Positions 1 through 8,173 of a DNA stretch of 23,626 nt are shown one piece after another (position 1 is the first letter of the stretch; each line of letters begins with the position of its first letter). This DNA is from CAZVJA01 sp964626885 (GTDB taxonomy: Bacteria > Planctomycetota > Planctomycetia > Planctomycetales > Planctomycetaceae). The stretch lies in assembly GCA_964626885.1 (NCBI GenBank), contig CAZVJA010000067.1, positions 1-23,626 of the forward strand, in the 5' to 3' direction. Under the pieces are notes generated by a model. The model made no database searches. It had not been told where the DNA came from and saw only the letters and a program-made list of their open reading frames with translations. Both the position numbers and the translations under genes were made by a program.

Positions 1-2794
1 GGTCAAGCGTTCGGGCAATCGTCGAAAGCTCGGGACCGATGCGGGCTCCGCGATCCTGCACGGTATGACAGCGCACACAGCCTGCTCCCCCCGCATCGAA
101 AAAGACCCGACGTCCTTCAACGGCGTCTCCACCTTTTTCAGACGCGGCCAGCCATGCGTCGGGGTCGGCCGGTCGCGGCGTACTGCCGTTCGCAATCTCC
201 GGGGGCACGGGAAGATTCAATCCTTCGAGCGCCAGCTTGAGCAGATCGGAAAATTCGCGAGCCGTGTCGTCGTTTTCTCCCGCCGTCAGTTTCGCGGCGT
301 GGTGCTCAGCCGCTTTCACCAGAGTTGCTTTCGCGACTTCATTTCCCGCCGCCAGCGTCCGCAACGCCCGCAGGCTTTCGATCCGCAATGCTCTTTGAGG
401 TGAATCGAGCAACCCCGCCAGGAGTTGTGTGAGCGCGGTCGCAGCTCCTTTCGAGAATGGCCGAGTTCCGACCAGGCCGGAGATCGCCTCCGCACGCAAT
501 GGGACGTCTGCTTGTTCGTCGGCAGCAATGCCCCGCAAGAATTCTTCTCGCTCCGGAAGGCGAGACCACGTGACCGCCCGGACCGCTTCCAGCCGCAGCG
601 CCTCGTCTTGCTCAACAAGCAGCTTCCGCGCCAGATCCGCCGTAAAGCCCGGATGCTCGGGGGGCAACAGCCGCAACGACATCGCGCGCAAGGCGGCGGG
701 CCGCTGGGGATTTTCGATCAGCTTGAGCAGATGCCCGGCTCCGGACCCCTCGAACTTCGGATCGCGGCGAACACCGTCGAGCAGCTCGAACGTCGCGAGA
801 ACCGCTTCGAGCAGGTCGGGCGTGACGTCCGGTCCGTCGAGAATCTGTTCCACCTGCGGCCGATACTCCGTGAACTTCTCTTCGCCGACCCACTGCACCG
901 CGGCCCGTTTGATCGCGGGGTCGGGGTCGGCGAGACCAAGCGGGACGACCTTCGTTCGGGCATTCAGGCCGTTCTGCCGCCGGGCAGCCAACAGCAACCC
1001 AAGCCGGGCGCGCGGGGAAAGGCGCAGGTGTCTGTCGAGTTCGATCAGATCTGCGATCTCAATGGCAGTCGCGGATTTGGCCGATGAGCGAACCGCTTCC
1101 GCGAAGACGAAGGGATCGGTGATGTCAAAGAGCTGCGACAACAAATCGGTTCGTGAATTGATCCAGTCTCGAACATTGCCGGGGAGACAAGCGAGCGGGT
1201 AGAGGTGGTCTCGTGTTCGCGGTTGCCGAAGGCTGTCGAGATACTTGGACAGTCCCTGTTCCTCGTCTGCTTCCATAAAAGGGGTGATGGGAAAACTATG
1301 ATGAAGAACTAATTCCGTCGTCACCTCGTCATCGTGATAGGCCCAGGACCATCCAAAACTCTGTTCGGGAGATTTCGCGGAGGTTTCTTTCAACTTCTGG
1401 CGTATCGAGGGGAGAGTCCGTTCCATGGCCCAGTACGCCTCAATCCGCGCTCTTGAGGACAGGTTTTTCTCCCCCAATGCGTTCCGAATGAACTGAAGCT
1501 GATCGTCATGTTCCGCCAGCGCCTGCGCCGCGGCACGACGAACATCAATTCGCGGCGACTCCAGATGTCGCTTCAGTTCCTCGACCGGCTGCTTTGAGAG
1601 TTCTTTCAGGTCGACGACCTCGCGTCGCGGCGGATTCACCGCGGAAATTCGCCAGACGCGCCCCTGGCCGTGCACGCTGTAATCGCGGAGCACCCAGTCG
1701 CTGCAAACGAGGCTGCCGTCGGGAGCGGCCGCGATTCCCACGGGACGGAAGTTCTGTCCGCCGACAATCAGCGGCTCGGCGGTCGATGTGAACGAACTCC
1801 CCTTCGGCTTCAGTTGGAAGCGATCGATGCGGTGGTCGCCCCACGAGGTGACGAGAAGATTGCCAATGTATTCCGCCGGGAGGCCGTCCGACTCGTAGGC
1901 GACAATTCCCGATGGAGCCTCGCCGGTCCCCGCGACCATCGGGAGCGTGCCGGGCAATTCACCGTCCCACGATGTGAACGGGTGCAGGCCGCGGCGTCCG
2001 TTGCGAAAGCGATAGCCGTAGTCTCCCCCTTCGATGATGTGCAGCAATCGGCAAGGGGGACGGCTGTCGGGGTCGTTGTCGACGGAAAAGATCCGGCCGA
2101 AGGCATCGACACAGGAAGCGTGCGGGTTCCAGAAGCCGGTGGCGACGTGTTCGAGCGATTTTCCATCGAGCCGGCAGCGGTAGATGCTTCCCCCTTCTCC
2201 TTCGCCGCTGAATTTCCGACCGTCGGAGCCAATGACCTTGTACGGAGCCCCGAGATTTTCACCCAGGCCGACATACATGTTCCCCATCGCGTCGAATGCG
2301 AGCCCCGCCAGTCCGTTATGCGGGTAGTCGCCTGGGGTATCGAGAAACAGAATCCGCTGGCGGCTTTCCGGTTTGAGGTCGTTGTCCTTGTCGGTGAGCA
2401 GCAGCACCTCGCGGCGCGTGACGACGTAAACCGCGCCGCCGGGGCGTACCGCGACGCTCATCGCATGTTTGAATCCGTCAGCGAATGTCTTGATACGGTC
2501 AGCCGATCCGTCGCCGCCGGTATCTTCGAGCACGAGCAGCCGGTCGGTCGGGTGTCCCTGATAGTTCTCCGGCGTGAAGTGGGTGTTACTTTCGATGACC
2601 CAGATGCGGCCGAGCGGATCGACATCGATGCCGGTGGGAGTGACGAGCTTGGGATGCTCGGCGACCAGCCGAATTTGGAGGCGTTGATCCATCGAGCGCG
2701 GCGGCTTGTCGCCGGCGGCGGGTTCATCCCCGAGCAATCGACAAGTGGAAGCCAGCAGAATCGCCGGGCAAATGAAAGTACAAACCCGCAGCAT
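1..2794 (-). CDS. PVC-type secreted dehydrogenase-like protein: beta-propeller, HEAT repeats, cytochrome c (3' end outside window)
   Basis: I translated this frame by eye from ATG 2794 to the left edge without meeting a stop, giving about 931 residues; the C-terminus is missing. A signal peptide (MLRVCTFICPAILLAS) is followed by a propeller-like region of roughly residues 35-400 with repeated segments such as GIDVDPLGRIWVIES and LAFDAMGNMYVGLGE. An alanine/leucine-rich HEAT-like region covers about 420-830. A c-type haem motif CVRCH lies at residues 906-910. This order matches the planctomycete/verrucomicrobial membrane-bound dehydrogenase family (TIGR02604 type, resembling sorbosone/glucose dehydrogenases). 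The substrate is unknown; periplasmic oxidation of sugars or similar compounds is inferred. The start has GGAGG just upstream, and the gene lies 42 bp downstream of the His-rich lipoprotein gene, so the two are probably cotranscribed. Confidence 0.88.
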   Translation of the reverse strand, partial: MLRVCTFICPAILLASTCRLLGDEPAAGDKPPRSMDQRLQIRLVAEHPKLVTPTGIDVDPLGRIWVIESNTHFTPENYQGHPTDRLLVLEDTGGDGSADRIKTFADGFKHAMSVAVRPGGAVYVVTRREVLLLTDKDNDLKPESRQRILFLDTPGDYPHNGLAGLAFDAMGNMYVGLGENLGAPYKVIGSDGRKFSGEGEGGSIYRCRLDGKSLEHVATGFWNPHASCVDAFGRIFSVDNDPDSRPPCRLLHIIEGGDYGYRFRNGRRGLHPFTSWDGELPGTLPMVAGTGEAPSGIVAYESDGLPAEYIGNLLVTSWGDHRIDRFQLKPKGSSFTSTAEPLIVGGQNFRPVGIAAAPDGSLVCSDWVLRDYSVHGQGRVWRISAVNPPRREVVDLKELSKQPVEELKRHLESPRIDVRRAAAQALAEHDDQLQFIRNALGEKNLSSRARIEAYWAMERTLPSIRQKLKETSAKSPEQSFGWSWAYHDDEVTTELVLHHSFPITPFMEADEEQGLSKYLDSLRQPRTRDHLYPLACLPGNVRDWINSRTDLLSQLFDITDPFVFAEAVRSSAKSATAIEIADLIELDRHLRLSPRARLGLLLAARRQNGLNARTKVVPLGLADPDPAIKRAAVQWVGEEKFTEYRPQVEQILDGPDVTPDLLEAVLATFELLDGVRRDPKFEGSGAGHLLKLIENPQRPAALRAMSLRLLPPEHPGFTADLARKLLVEQDEALRLEAVRAVTWSRLPEREEFLRGIAADEQADVPLRAEAISGLVGTRPFSKGAATALTQLLAGLLDSPQRALRIESLRALRTLAAGNEVAKATLVKAAEHHAAKLTAGENDDTAREFSDLLKLALEGLNLPVPPEIANGSTPRPADPDAWLAASEKGGDAVEGRRVFFDAGGAGCVRCHTVQDRGARIGPELSTIARTLD

Positions 2795-2836
2795 GGGGCC
2801 CTCCAAAGGAGTTCGACAAGATGTGCCGCGGGAAAG

Positions 2837-5074
2837 CTATTTCTTCGCGTCCTCTTTCGGGGCGTTCTTGTTCTCCGGTTCCTTTTGCGGCGTCGCGGTG
2901 CCGTTTTGTGGAGCGTTCTGCTTCGGCGGTGCGGCCGGTTTTGCAGGGGCGGCGAGCGGCGGAAGCTCGAGGCTTCCCGAAACCGGAATCGAGGCGGCTT
3001 GCAAGATTTCGTGCGTCATATCGTCCTGCACGAAAGCGACGAAATGCAGCTTTTTCAGTTCCAGCGGCTTGGCGGGGAACCGATGTTCGAAGCGCTGCTC
3101 GAAGGCGTCGAGGTAGTCGGACAATTGCTGCCGGATGTCGGCCATGTCGAGCTTCTTCTTGAAACTCAGCTTCCCGTCGGTCGGAGCGATACCCAACGGG
3201 CCCCCCGGCATGTGACGCACGAGCATTTCATGGTGGCGGATGCCGTTCCCACCGACGTACAGGACGTCGTCTTCAGCGATGACCATGCGGAGACGCGTCG
3301 ATTGCGACGAGTCCTTGATTCCCTCGACCTCGGCACTAATGTCGATCGAACTTCCGGAGGCCTGTGCCGCCAGCTTCAAACGAAGATCGGTCTTTGCAGT
3401 CAACACGGAGTCGATTTCCTTGCACAACGCCTGATAGACCATCGTGGATTGTTCCACCAGCGGCATTCCCAGCCCCTGGACAACCTTGCCGCTGATCGCA
3501 GCTGTTGGAGTGCCCCGCTCCTGGGGATTCGGAGCGTAGTACCCAATCCGGAAATCCGCATCGTCATTGGAGAGCGGGCTCGGCCCGGGGATGTGCTGCT
3601 GGTACATCAGTGCGATCAGATCCGACGGGGGATAGGCCGCAATGACGCGACTGAATGCGACGTCCGCTCCGATACACGGGTAACATTCGGCACCCGTGAA
3701 GAGCTCGACGAGCGCGACGCGATTGCCGCCGTCGGCCCCGCGTGGAGGAACTTTCTCGTCTCCAAAACCATGCAGTACGTCCGCGTAGCGCTTGTCGAGA
3801 AATGGATCGAGCCCGTCGGTGTTGCCGTGCTTCTCTTTCCAAAGCCGCGCGACCGTTTCGCTCGGAAGCGGATTCGTCAACTTCTCGTTCTGCCAGCTCC
3901 CTTGCAGCATCTTCTCCGCCAATGGAGTCACGGTCAGCCGAGCATAACGATCCATCGCTTCGTCAGTTTTCCCCAGCTTCTCGTTGAATTGGGCCAAAGC
4001 GAAGGTTACTTCAAAATTGAACGGTTCCTTCCGTTCGGTTGCGATCAGTGTCTCGGCGGCTTTGTTCTTCGCGTTCTCGTCCGAGCTGCCCAACTCCTCG
4101 ATTGCGGAATAAACCTCCGCTGTGTGCTTTTGGGCCACTACGACTGGCTTCCAGCGCTCCGTCAGCTCGTCAACAAGATCCTTTTCGAGAGATGCGTATA
4201 TTGAAATCGCATCGTTCAACAAATATTTGCGATGCGTTAGCAGCACCGCGACGTCGAACCGGGCCTTCAATTCCCGCCGAAATCCCCATTGGCGAGCCCA
4301 GGCGTAATAGTCTTTCGCTAAGGCTAGCACGGCGTCCCGGTCGAGCTTCTGATCTTTTGCCTCGTCGATCAGTCGGACATAGGCGGCCATCGCCAATGGG
4401 CTTTCCGGAAATTCCTTGCGAAACTTCTGCAGGAGCGAATTTGCCTCCGGTGATTCCAAGGCTTTTTCCAATTGCTCATTTCCCGGAAGCAGCTTCGGCT
4501 CCAGGCCTTGCAGAGTGTCTTTCACGGTGGGAAGAAACCGGACCGGATCGCAGCTGTTCCGGCCGTAAATCATGTTGCCGCGCGCTATGCCGTCCGCAAA
4601 ATCGGCGCGGATATCGAACAAGGGTTGACCGTCGAGTGTGCTCACCAGATGCGCGGAATTGTCGGTGACTTCTTCACTGACGAACTTTATTTCGCCCTGA
4701 GGAAAGAAGTCGGAACGGTACTGGTGCAATTTCGCGTGGAGTTTGCCGTCATCCCCTTTGTTGACATCAAACATAATGCCGGGAAGTTCCATCGCGGGGC
4801 CGTGTTCCCCCCCCGCCTTGTAATTGGTAATGGCGATCAGCCAACGGCCCTCCATGTTTGTGCGGGGCTCAAGGTTCTTCTCCGCGTCGGCCTCCTTCGA
4901 ATGGTCGTGCGCGTGATCGTGTCCCTCATGCGAATGATCGTGTTCCGCCTCTTTCGCGACCTCGCCGGATTTTTCCTTTTCGGCGGCTTCCGCCTGAACA
5001 ATCGGCTCCGCCGCGCTGGAACATCCCGCACACGCCACCGCCAGGATTAACAACCACGACCATCTGCGAAACAT
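2837..5074 (-). CDS. His-rich lipoprotein with thioredoxin-like CxxC domain
   Basis: The 745-residue protein begins with a lipoprotein-type signal (LLILAVACAGCSS; acylated Cys at 15 or 18). Next come an acidic linker and a histidine cluster with seven His between 45 and 58 (HDHSHEGHDHAHDHS), a likely metal-binding stretch. A beta-rich domain (about 70-180) and a helical, TPR-like middle (about 200-420) follow. A thioredoxin-like segment, LVELFTGAECYPCIGADVAF in two overlapping parts, carries Cys464 and Cys467. The last ~40 residues are a Pro/Ala/Lys-rich tail. It is probably anchored in the cell envelope and does thiol redox or metal handling. I do not recognise a named family for the whole protein. 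The start has GAGG about 9 nt upstream. It is the first gene of a likely two-gene operon with the haem dehydrogenase-like gene. Confidence 0.85.
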   Translation of the reverse strand: MFRRWSWLLILAVACAGCSSAAEPIVQAEAAEKEKSGEVAKEAEHDHSHEGHDHAHDHSKEADAEKNLEPRTNMEGRWLIAITNYKAGGEHGPAMELPGIMFDVNKGDDGKLHAKLHQYRSDFFPQGEIKFVSEEVTDNSAHLVSTLDGQPLFDIRADFADGIARGNMIYGRNSCDPVRFLPTVKDTLQGLEPKLLPGNEQLEKALESPEANSLLQKFRKEFPESPLAMAAYVRLIDEAKDQKLDRDAVLALAKDYYAWARQWGFRRELKARFDVAVLLTHRKYLLNDAISIYASLEKDLVDELTERWKPVVVAQKHTAEVYSAIEELGSSDENAKNKAAETLIATERKEPFNFEVTFALAQFNEKLGKTDEAMDRYARLTVTPLAEKMLQGSWQNEKLTNPLPSETVARLWKEKHGNTDGLDPFLDKRYADVLHGFGDEKVPPRGADGGNRVALVELFTGAECYPCIGADVAFSRVIAAYPPSDLIALMYQQHIPGPSPLSNDDADFRIGYYAPNPQERGTPTAAISGKVVQGLGMPLVEQSTMVYQALCKEIDSVLTAKTDLRLKLAAQASGSSIDISAEVEGIKDSSQSTRLRMVIAEDDVLYVGGNGIRHHEMLVRHMPGGPLGIAPTDGKLSFKKKLDMADIRQQLSDYLDAFEQRFEHRFPAKPLELKKLHFVAFVQDDMTHEILQAASIPVSGSLELPPLAAPAKPAAPPKQNAPQNGTATPQKEPENKNAPKEDAKK

Positions 5075-5317
5075 GTATCAACCTCGTTTGGTGATTTTGC
5101 GTAAGGGACAGTTCGAATGCGGGGTGTCGATCTTCGGTCAACCGTCTTCGAGAGCGGTATACAGTCGATCCGCGGCGCACACTCACGGGTCGATTGTAGC
5201 CGAACCTACCGGGTGAAGCGAACAGCAACCGGCCCCCGAAAGTGAACGGGATCGAGGCGCAGCCTCCCCGCCTCATTCGCCCCAAAGGGGAGATACCCCT
5301 CTCTACGAACCACTCCT

Positions 5318-5350
5318 AACCGCCTGTTGGCGCAACTCGGCGGTTTTGCT
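5318..5350 (+). terminator. Terminator-like compound hairpin upstream of the SDR gene
   Basis: Outer arms AACCGCC (5318-5324) and GGCGGTT (5339-5345) pair perfectly. Between them GTTG (5326-5329) and CAAC (5333-5336) pair around a GCG loop. The structure runs into TTTTGCTTT on the plus strand only. It resembles a factor-independent terminator, but no plus-strand gene lies upstream in this interval, so it may end a small RNA or act as an attenuator. Confidence 0.5.
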
Positions 5351-5412
5351 TTAATTCCGCCCCGAATACCCTCCGTAAAGCGACAGGATTACCCTCCACA
5401 TTCGCTTCGGTC

Positions 5413-5432
5413 GGTTGACATGCGTATCAACT
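5413..5432 (+). promoter_or_regulatory. TTGACA box within an imperfect palindrome
   Basis: A perfect TTGACA hexamer (5415-5420) lies 50 bp before the SDR start, but no good -10 box sits at 16-18 nt. The hexamer lies in an imperfect palindrome, GTTGACATGCGTATCAAC, in which 14 of 18 positions match the reverse complement. It may therefore be a repressor operator and/or part of a promoter. Confidence 0.3.
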
Positions 5433-5469
5433 CAACTGTCGAAACGCGACGCCCGAAGAGAGCCGCTCG

Positions 5470-6360
5470 ATGAAGATCATTCGAGGCAAACGAGCCCTGG
5501 TCACCGGTGCGGCTTCAGGGATCGGCAGGGGAATCGCGCTCCAGCTGGCACGCGAAGGGACCGATCTGGTGCTCCTTGATGTCGATGAAACCTCGCTGCG
5601 CGACACAACCGAGAACGCCCGTGAGTTCGGCATCGAGGTCTCGGGTCTGCGCTGCGATCTGACACAATCGGAAGAAATTTCGCGGACCATCGCCGCTGTT
5701 CTTGATCGATGGGGTTCCATCGACATTCTGGTGAACAATGCCGGCGTGGCTTATTATGGACCGACGGAAAAAATGTCCTCCGAGCAATGGGACTGGCTGC
5801 TCGGCATCAATCTTCTGGCGCCCATTCAAATCACGCGAGAGTTGCTGCCGACGCTGCTCGCGCGGCCTGAAGCTCACATTCTCAATGTCTGCAGCATTTC
5901 CGGGCTCGTCGCGGGGGGACGATTCGCGGCGTATCATGTAAGCAAGTTCGGCCTCGTCGGTTTCAGCGAAGCACTTCGCGCCGAGTACGGCCGGCGCGGC
6001 CTCGGAGTGACCGCGCTTTGCCCGGGGCCGGTGCGGACCAATCTGTACCGCTCCGCAGCCAGTGGAAAGAAGAGCAAACGCGTACCGGAGCCCCCAGCCT
6101 GGCTCTGCGCATCGGTCGAGACGATTGCCCGCAAAGCGATTCGGTCCATCCGCAAGAACCGCGGAATGACTCTGGTGACGCCGATGGCGCATCTGCTGTT
6201 CAATGCGAAACGTTTCGCTCCCGGGTTTCTGGATCTGCTCCACCATCTGGGGAGAAAGAAACGCCCTGAGGCTTTGGCGAAGGCTCTTCAATCAACGGTT
6301 GAAGAATCAGCATCGCGTGTCGATTCGCCGAACCCGAACGATCATCGCCGCGCCGCGTGA
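5470..6360 (+). CDS. Short-chain dehydrogenase/reductase (SDR), plus-strand copy
   Basis: The 296-residue protein is a classical SDR: a Rossmann fold that uses NAD(P)H to reduce or oxidise a carbonyl/alcohol. Visible motifs are the cofactor loop TGAASGIG (12-19), NNAG (89-92), catalytic N114, S142, and YHVSK with Y155 and K159. Asp37 at the end of beta-2 hints at NAD(H) preference, which is a weak inference. The ~45 residues after the core include a basic helix (HHLGRKKRPEAL) and a polar tail. The start is ATG with only a weak AAGAGAG ribosome site. It converges on a second SDR gene, leaving 18 bp between stops. The substrate cannot be told from sequence. Confidence 0.9.
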   Translation: MKIIRGKRALVTGAASGIGRGIALQLAREGTDLVLLDVDETSLRDTTENAREFGIEVSGLRCDLTQSEEISRTIAAVLDRWGSIDILVNNAGVAYYGPTEKMSSEQWDWLLGINLLAPIQITRELLPTLLARPEAHILNVCSISGLVAGGRFAAYHVSKFGLVGFSEALRAEYGRRGLGVTALCPGPVRTNLYRSAASGKKSKRVPEPPAWLCASVETIARKAIRSIRKNRGMTLVTPMAHLLFNAKRFAPGFLDLLHHLGRKKRPEALAKALQSTVEESASRVDSPNPNDHRRAA

Positions 6361-6378
6361 TGTCTCGAGCGTGCCGTG

Positions 6379-7224
6379 TTATCGGAGGGACGTTTCCGCG
6401 TTGCGCCGCTTCGAGGTGGCGATTCGCTTGAGGAACCGCCCCGTTGCCTTGTGAATAACTCGCTCCGCCAGCGATGGGAACATTTCCGCGAAGGCAAAGA
6501 GAGGCCGCATCGGCGGATTGTTGACGATCACTTCCGGCTGGTCGCGTCGAATCGCCCGCACGACCGCGCGGGCGACGGCCTCGGCCGAAGTGGAACCTAT
6601 CAGCGGGGGAGTGTCATGTCCGGTCTCTTCACGGATGCGATCGTAAATGCCCCCCGCGTGCGTGAAACCGGGACAAATCGCGCTCGCGGAGATACCGGTG
6701 CCGTGATATTCCCCACGGAGAGATTGCGTAAACGCGATGAGACCGGCTTTCGAGGCACCGTAGGCCGCACCGTAAGCCGGACCATGTTTCCCTGCCGTCG
6801 AGGCCATGTTGACAATGTGGCCTCGCTTTTGGCGAACCATGTGCGGCAGAACGATGCGGGTGAGCACCAGACTCGCCGTCAGGTTCACGTCGATCGTTTG
6901 GGCGATCGCAGCGACGTCGATCTCATGAAAATCGCGAAAGGCCTCGATTCCGGCATTGTTCACCAGCACGTCGATGCCGCCGAACTCTTTCACGCAGGTC
7001 TCGACAACCTGCCGCATCGCGCGGAGGTCGGCGACGTCGGCGGGGATATCGAGTACTCGAACGCCGGTGGCCGCCAATTCCGTCGCCGCCGCTCGAAGCC
7101 TGTCGGGTGAGCGGGCCACGAGAACGAGGTTCATCCTCTCGTTCGCCAGCGCCAGGGCGACAGCTTTACCGATGCCCGCGGAAGCACCGGTAATCAGCGC
7201 CGTACGACCGGCCAGTTCTCTCAT
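6379..7224 (-). CDS. Short-chain dehydrogenase/reductase (SDR), minus-strand copy
   Basis: This 281-residue classical SDR carries TGASAGIG (12-19), an NNAG motif in the LVNNAGIEAF segment, a catalytic serine in NMASTAG, and the YGASK active-site pair. Arg38, in VARSPDRL after beta-2, is typical of NADP(H)-preferring members and contrasts with Asp37 of the convergent neighbour; the preference is inferred. The C-terminal part (PPMRPLFAFAEMFPSLAERVI) resembles membrane-associated SDRs acting on lipids or ketones. ATG 7224 is preceded by GAGGA about 7 nt away. It lies 73 bp downstream of the acyltransferase gene and is probably the last gene of the kinase-regulator-acyltransferase run. Confidence 0.9.
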   Translation of the reverse strand: MRELAGRTALITGASAGIGKAVALALANERMNLVLVARSPDRLRAAATELAATGVRVLDIPADVADLRAMRQVVETCVKEFGGIDVLVNNAGIEAFRDFHEIDVAAIAQTIDVNLTASLVLTRIVLPHMVRQKRGHIVNMASTAGKHGPAYGAAYGASKAGLIAFTQSLRGEYHGTGISASAICPGFTHAGGIYDRIREETGHDTPPLIGSTSAEAVARAVVRAIRRDQPEVIVNNPPMRPLFAFAEMFPSLAERVIHKATGRFLKRIATSKRRNAETSLR

Positions 7225-7297
7225 GTTCGTTCCTCAGATATTTCTTTGGTGGGCTGACTCGGGTCCGGCTCATCCCCTCAGCAGACACCAGCAGCCG

Positions 7298-8110
7298 TCA
7301 GGCCGGAATTCGTAATGGGGACGACGAAGCCGTGAGCATCGATGACTTGAGCATTTCGCGGAGTTCGTCGGCGATAATTCCGTTCAGCGTCTCTTCGAGC
7401 TCCGCCAGGCAGTCCGCGACGAACGAGCCGTCCATGAGGCGATGATCATACGCGATGGTCACTCGACAGCAGCCTGTTTCGTCGAGCGGGCCGAACGTCA
7501 TGTTCGTGGTGAGGAAAGCCGGCGGATGCTGAATCTCGGCCCCTTTGCCCGAGATCGTCGTCAAAAAAAACGTGCCGGTGCGCCGTGCGCGCCACACGCC
7601 GCTGACGTTCAGTGTCCACCACCAGAGCAGCCGGCGGATTGGGGTGGGAAACGCACTCAATTGCCATTGTCGCAGATACACGTCGCGGATCGGCGCGTTC
7701 TGGTAGTTTTCGAGAGTTGTTTGCAAATCGCTGAGCGGCTTGTTCTCGGGGCGGGTGAAACGGCTCCAGAAGAGCCACGGTTCGCCTTCGAGCTCCCGAT
7801 GGGTGGCCACCATCGCGACGCTATGCGGATGCTGATACAAGTGCGGCCAAGGCCAGCGGAGGTAAGTCTGCCGCAATACCGGATGCTTCCTCGCGACCAG
7901 GCCGAACGCCTTGATGAAGAGTACTGACCAGGAGACTCTGCGGGGCAATTGGCCGCGCAGTTCGGCCAGTCTGCTCAGATCCATCATTCGATCGTGGGCG
8001 CACGTCGGCACCAGACGATAGTAGTGGAGCACATCGATCGTTAAACGACGACTGCGCGGCAAACGAAGTCGACGCGGTCGATCGTCGGACAGAGTCGCGG
8101 CCACAGGCAA
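7298..8110 (-). CDS. Stand-alone 2-oxoacid dehydrogenase E2-type (CAT-fold) acyltransferase
   Basis: The 270-residue protein ends with the E2/chloramphenicol-acetyltransferase signature AYDHRLMDG, placing the predicted catalytic His at 223 and Asp at 227. Further support comes from the GTFFLTTIS-like strand and the preceding NMTFGPLDE segment. No lipoyl domain or peripheral-subunit-binding domain precedes the catalytic domain, so it is not a normal pyruvate-dehydrogenase E2; acyl transfer from CoA or another carrier to an unknown acceptor is inferred. The residues LRLPRSRRLTIDVLHYY near the N-terminus are basic. The start used is TTG 8110, with AAGGA 3 nt before it; internal Met codons (MMDLSR, about residue 42) are the alternative. 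The gene lies 63 bp after the response regulator gene. Confidence 0.78.
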   Translation of the reverse strand: MPVAATLSDDRPRRLRLPRSRRLTIDVLHYYRLVPTCAHDRMMDLSRLAELRGQLPRRVSWSVLFIKAFGLVARKHPVLRQTYLRWPWPHLYQHPHSVAMVATHRELEGEPWLFWSRFTRPENKPLSDLQTTLENYQNAPIRDVYLRQWQLSAFPTPIRRLLWWWTLNVSGVWRARRTGTFFLTTISGKGAEIQHPPAFLTTNMTFGPLDETGCCRVTIAYDHRLMDGSFVADCLAELEETLNGIIADELREMLKSSMLTASSSPLRIPA

Positions 8111-8173
8111 GAATCCTTGTGGAATTCCGGTAAACGGGGCAGGCCGCGAAGTATAGCCGGGACCGGGGGACGG

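Larger units (their letters stand above)
5075..5469. other. Divergent intergenic region (395 bp)
   Basis: This stretch separates two diverging genes and must hold both promoters. No convincing coding frame was seen. It contains a hairpin followed by a T-rich run at 5318-5350, a TTGACA hexamer at 5415-5420, and a small inverted repeat (AGGGG/CCCCT) near 5286-5300. A clear minus-strand promoter could not be picked by eye. Confidence 0.6.

Noticed and set aside
1670..4204. Plus-strand open frame of 844 codons
   Set aside because: It is antisense to two real minus-strand genes with clear signal peptides and motifs, spans their 42-bp spacer, and shows no domain-like sequence. Long antisense frames are expected in this GC-rich codon usage.
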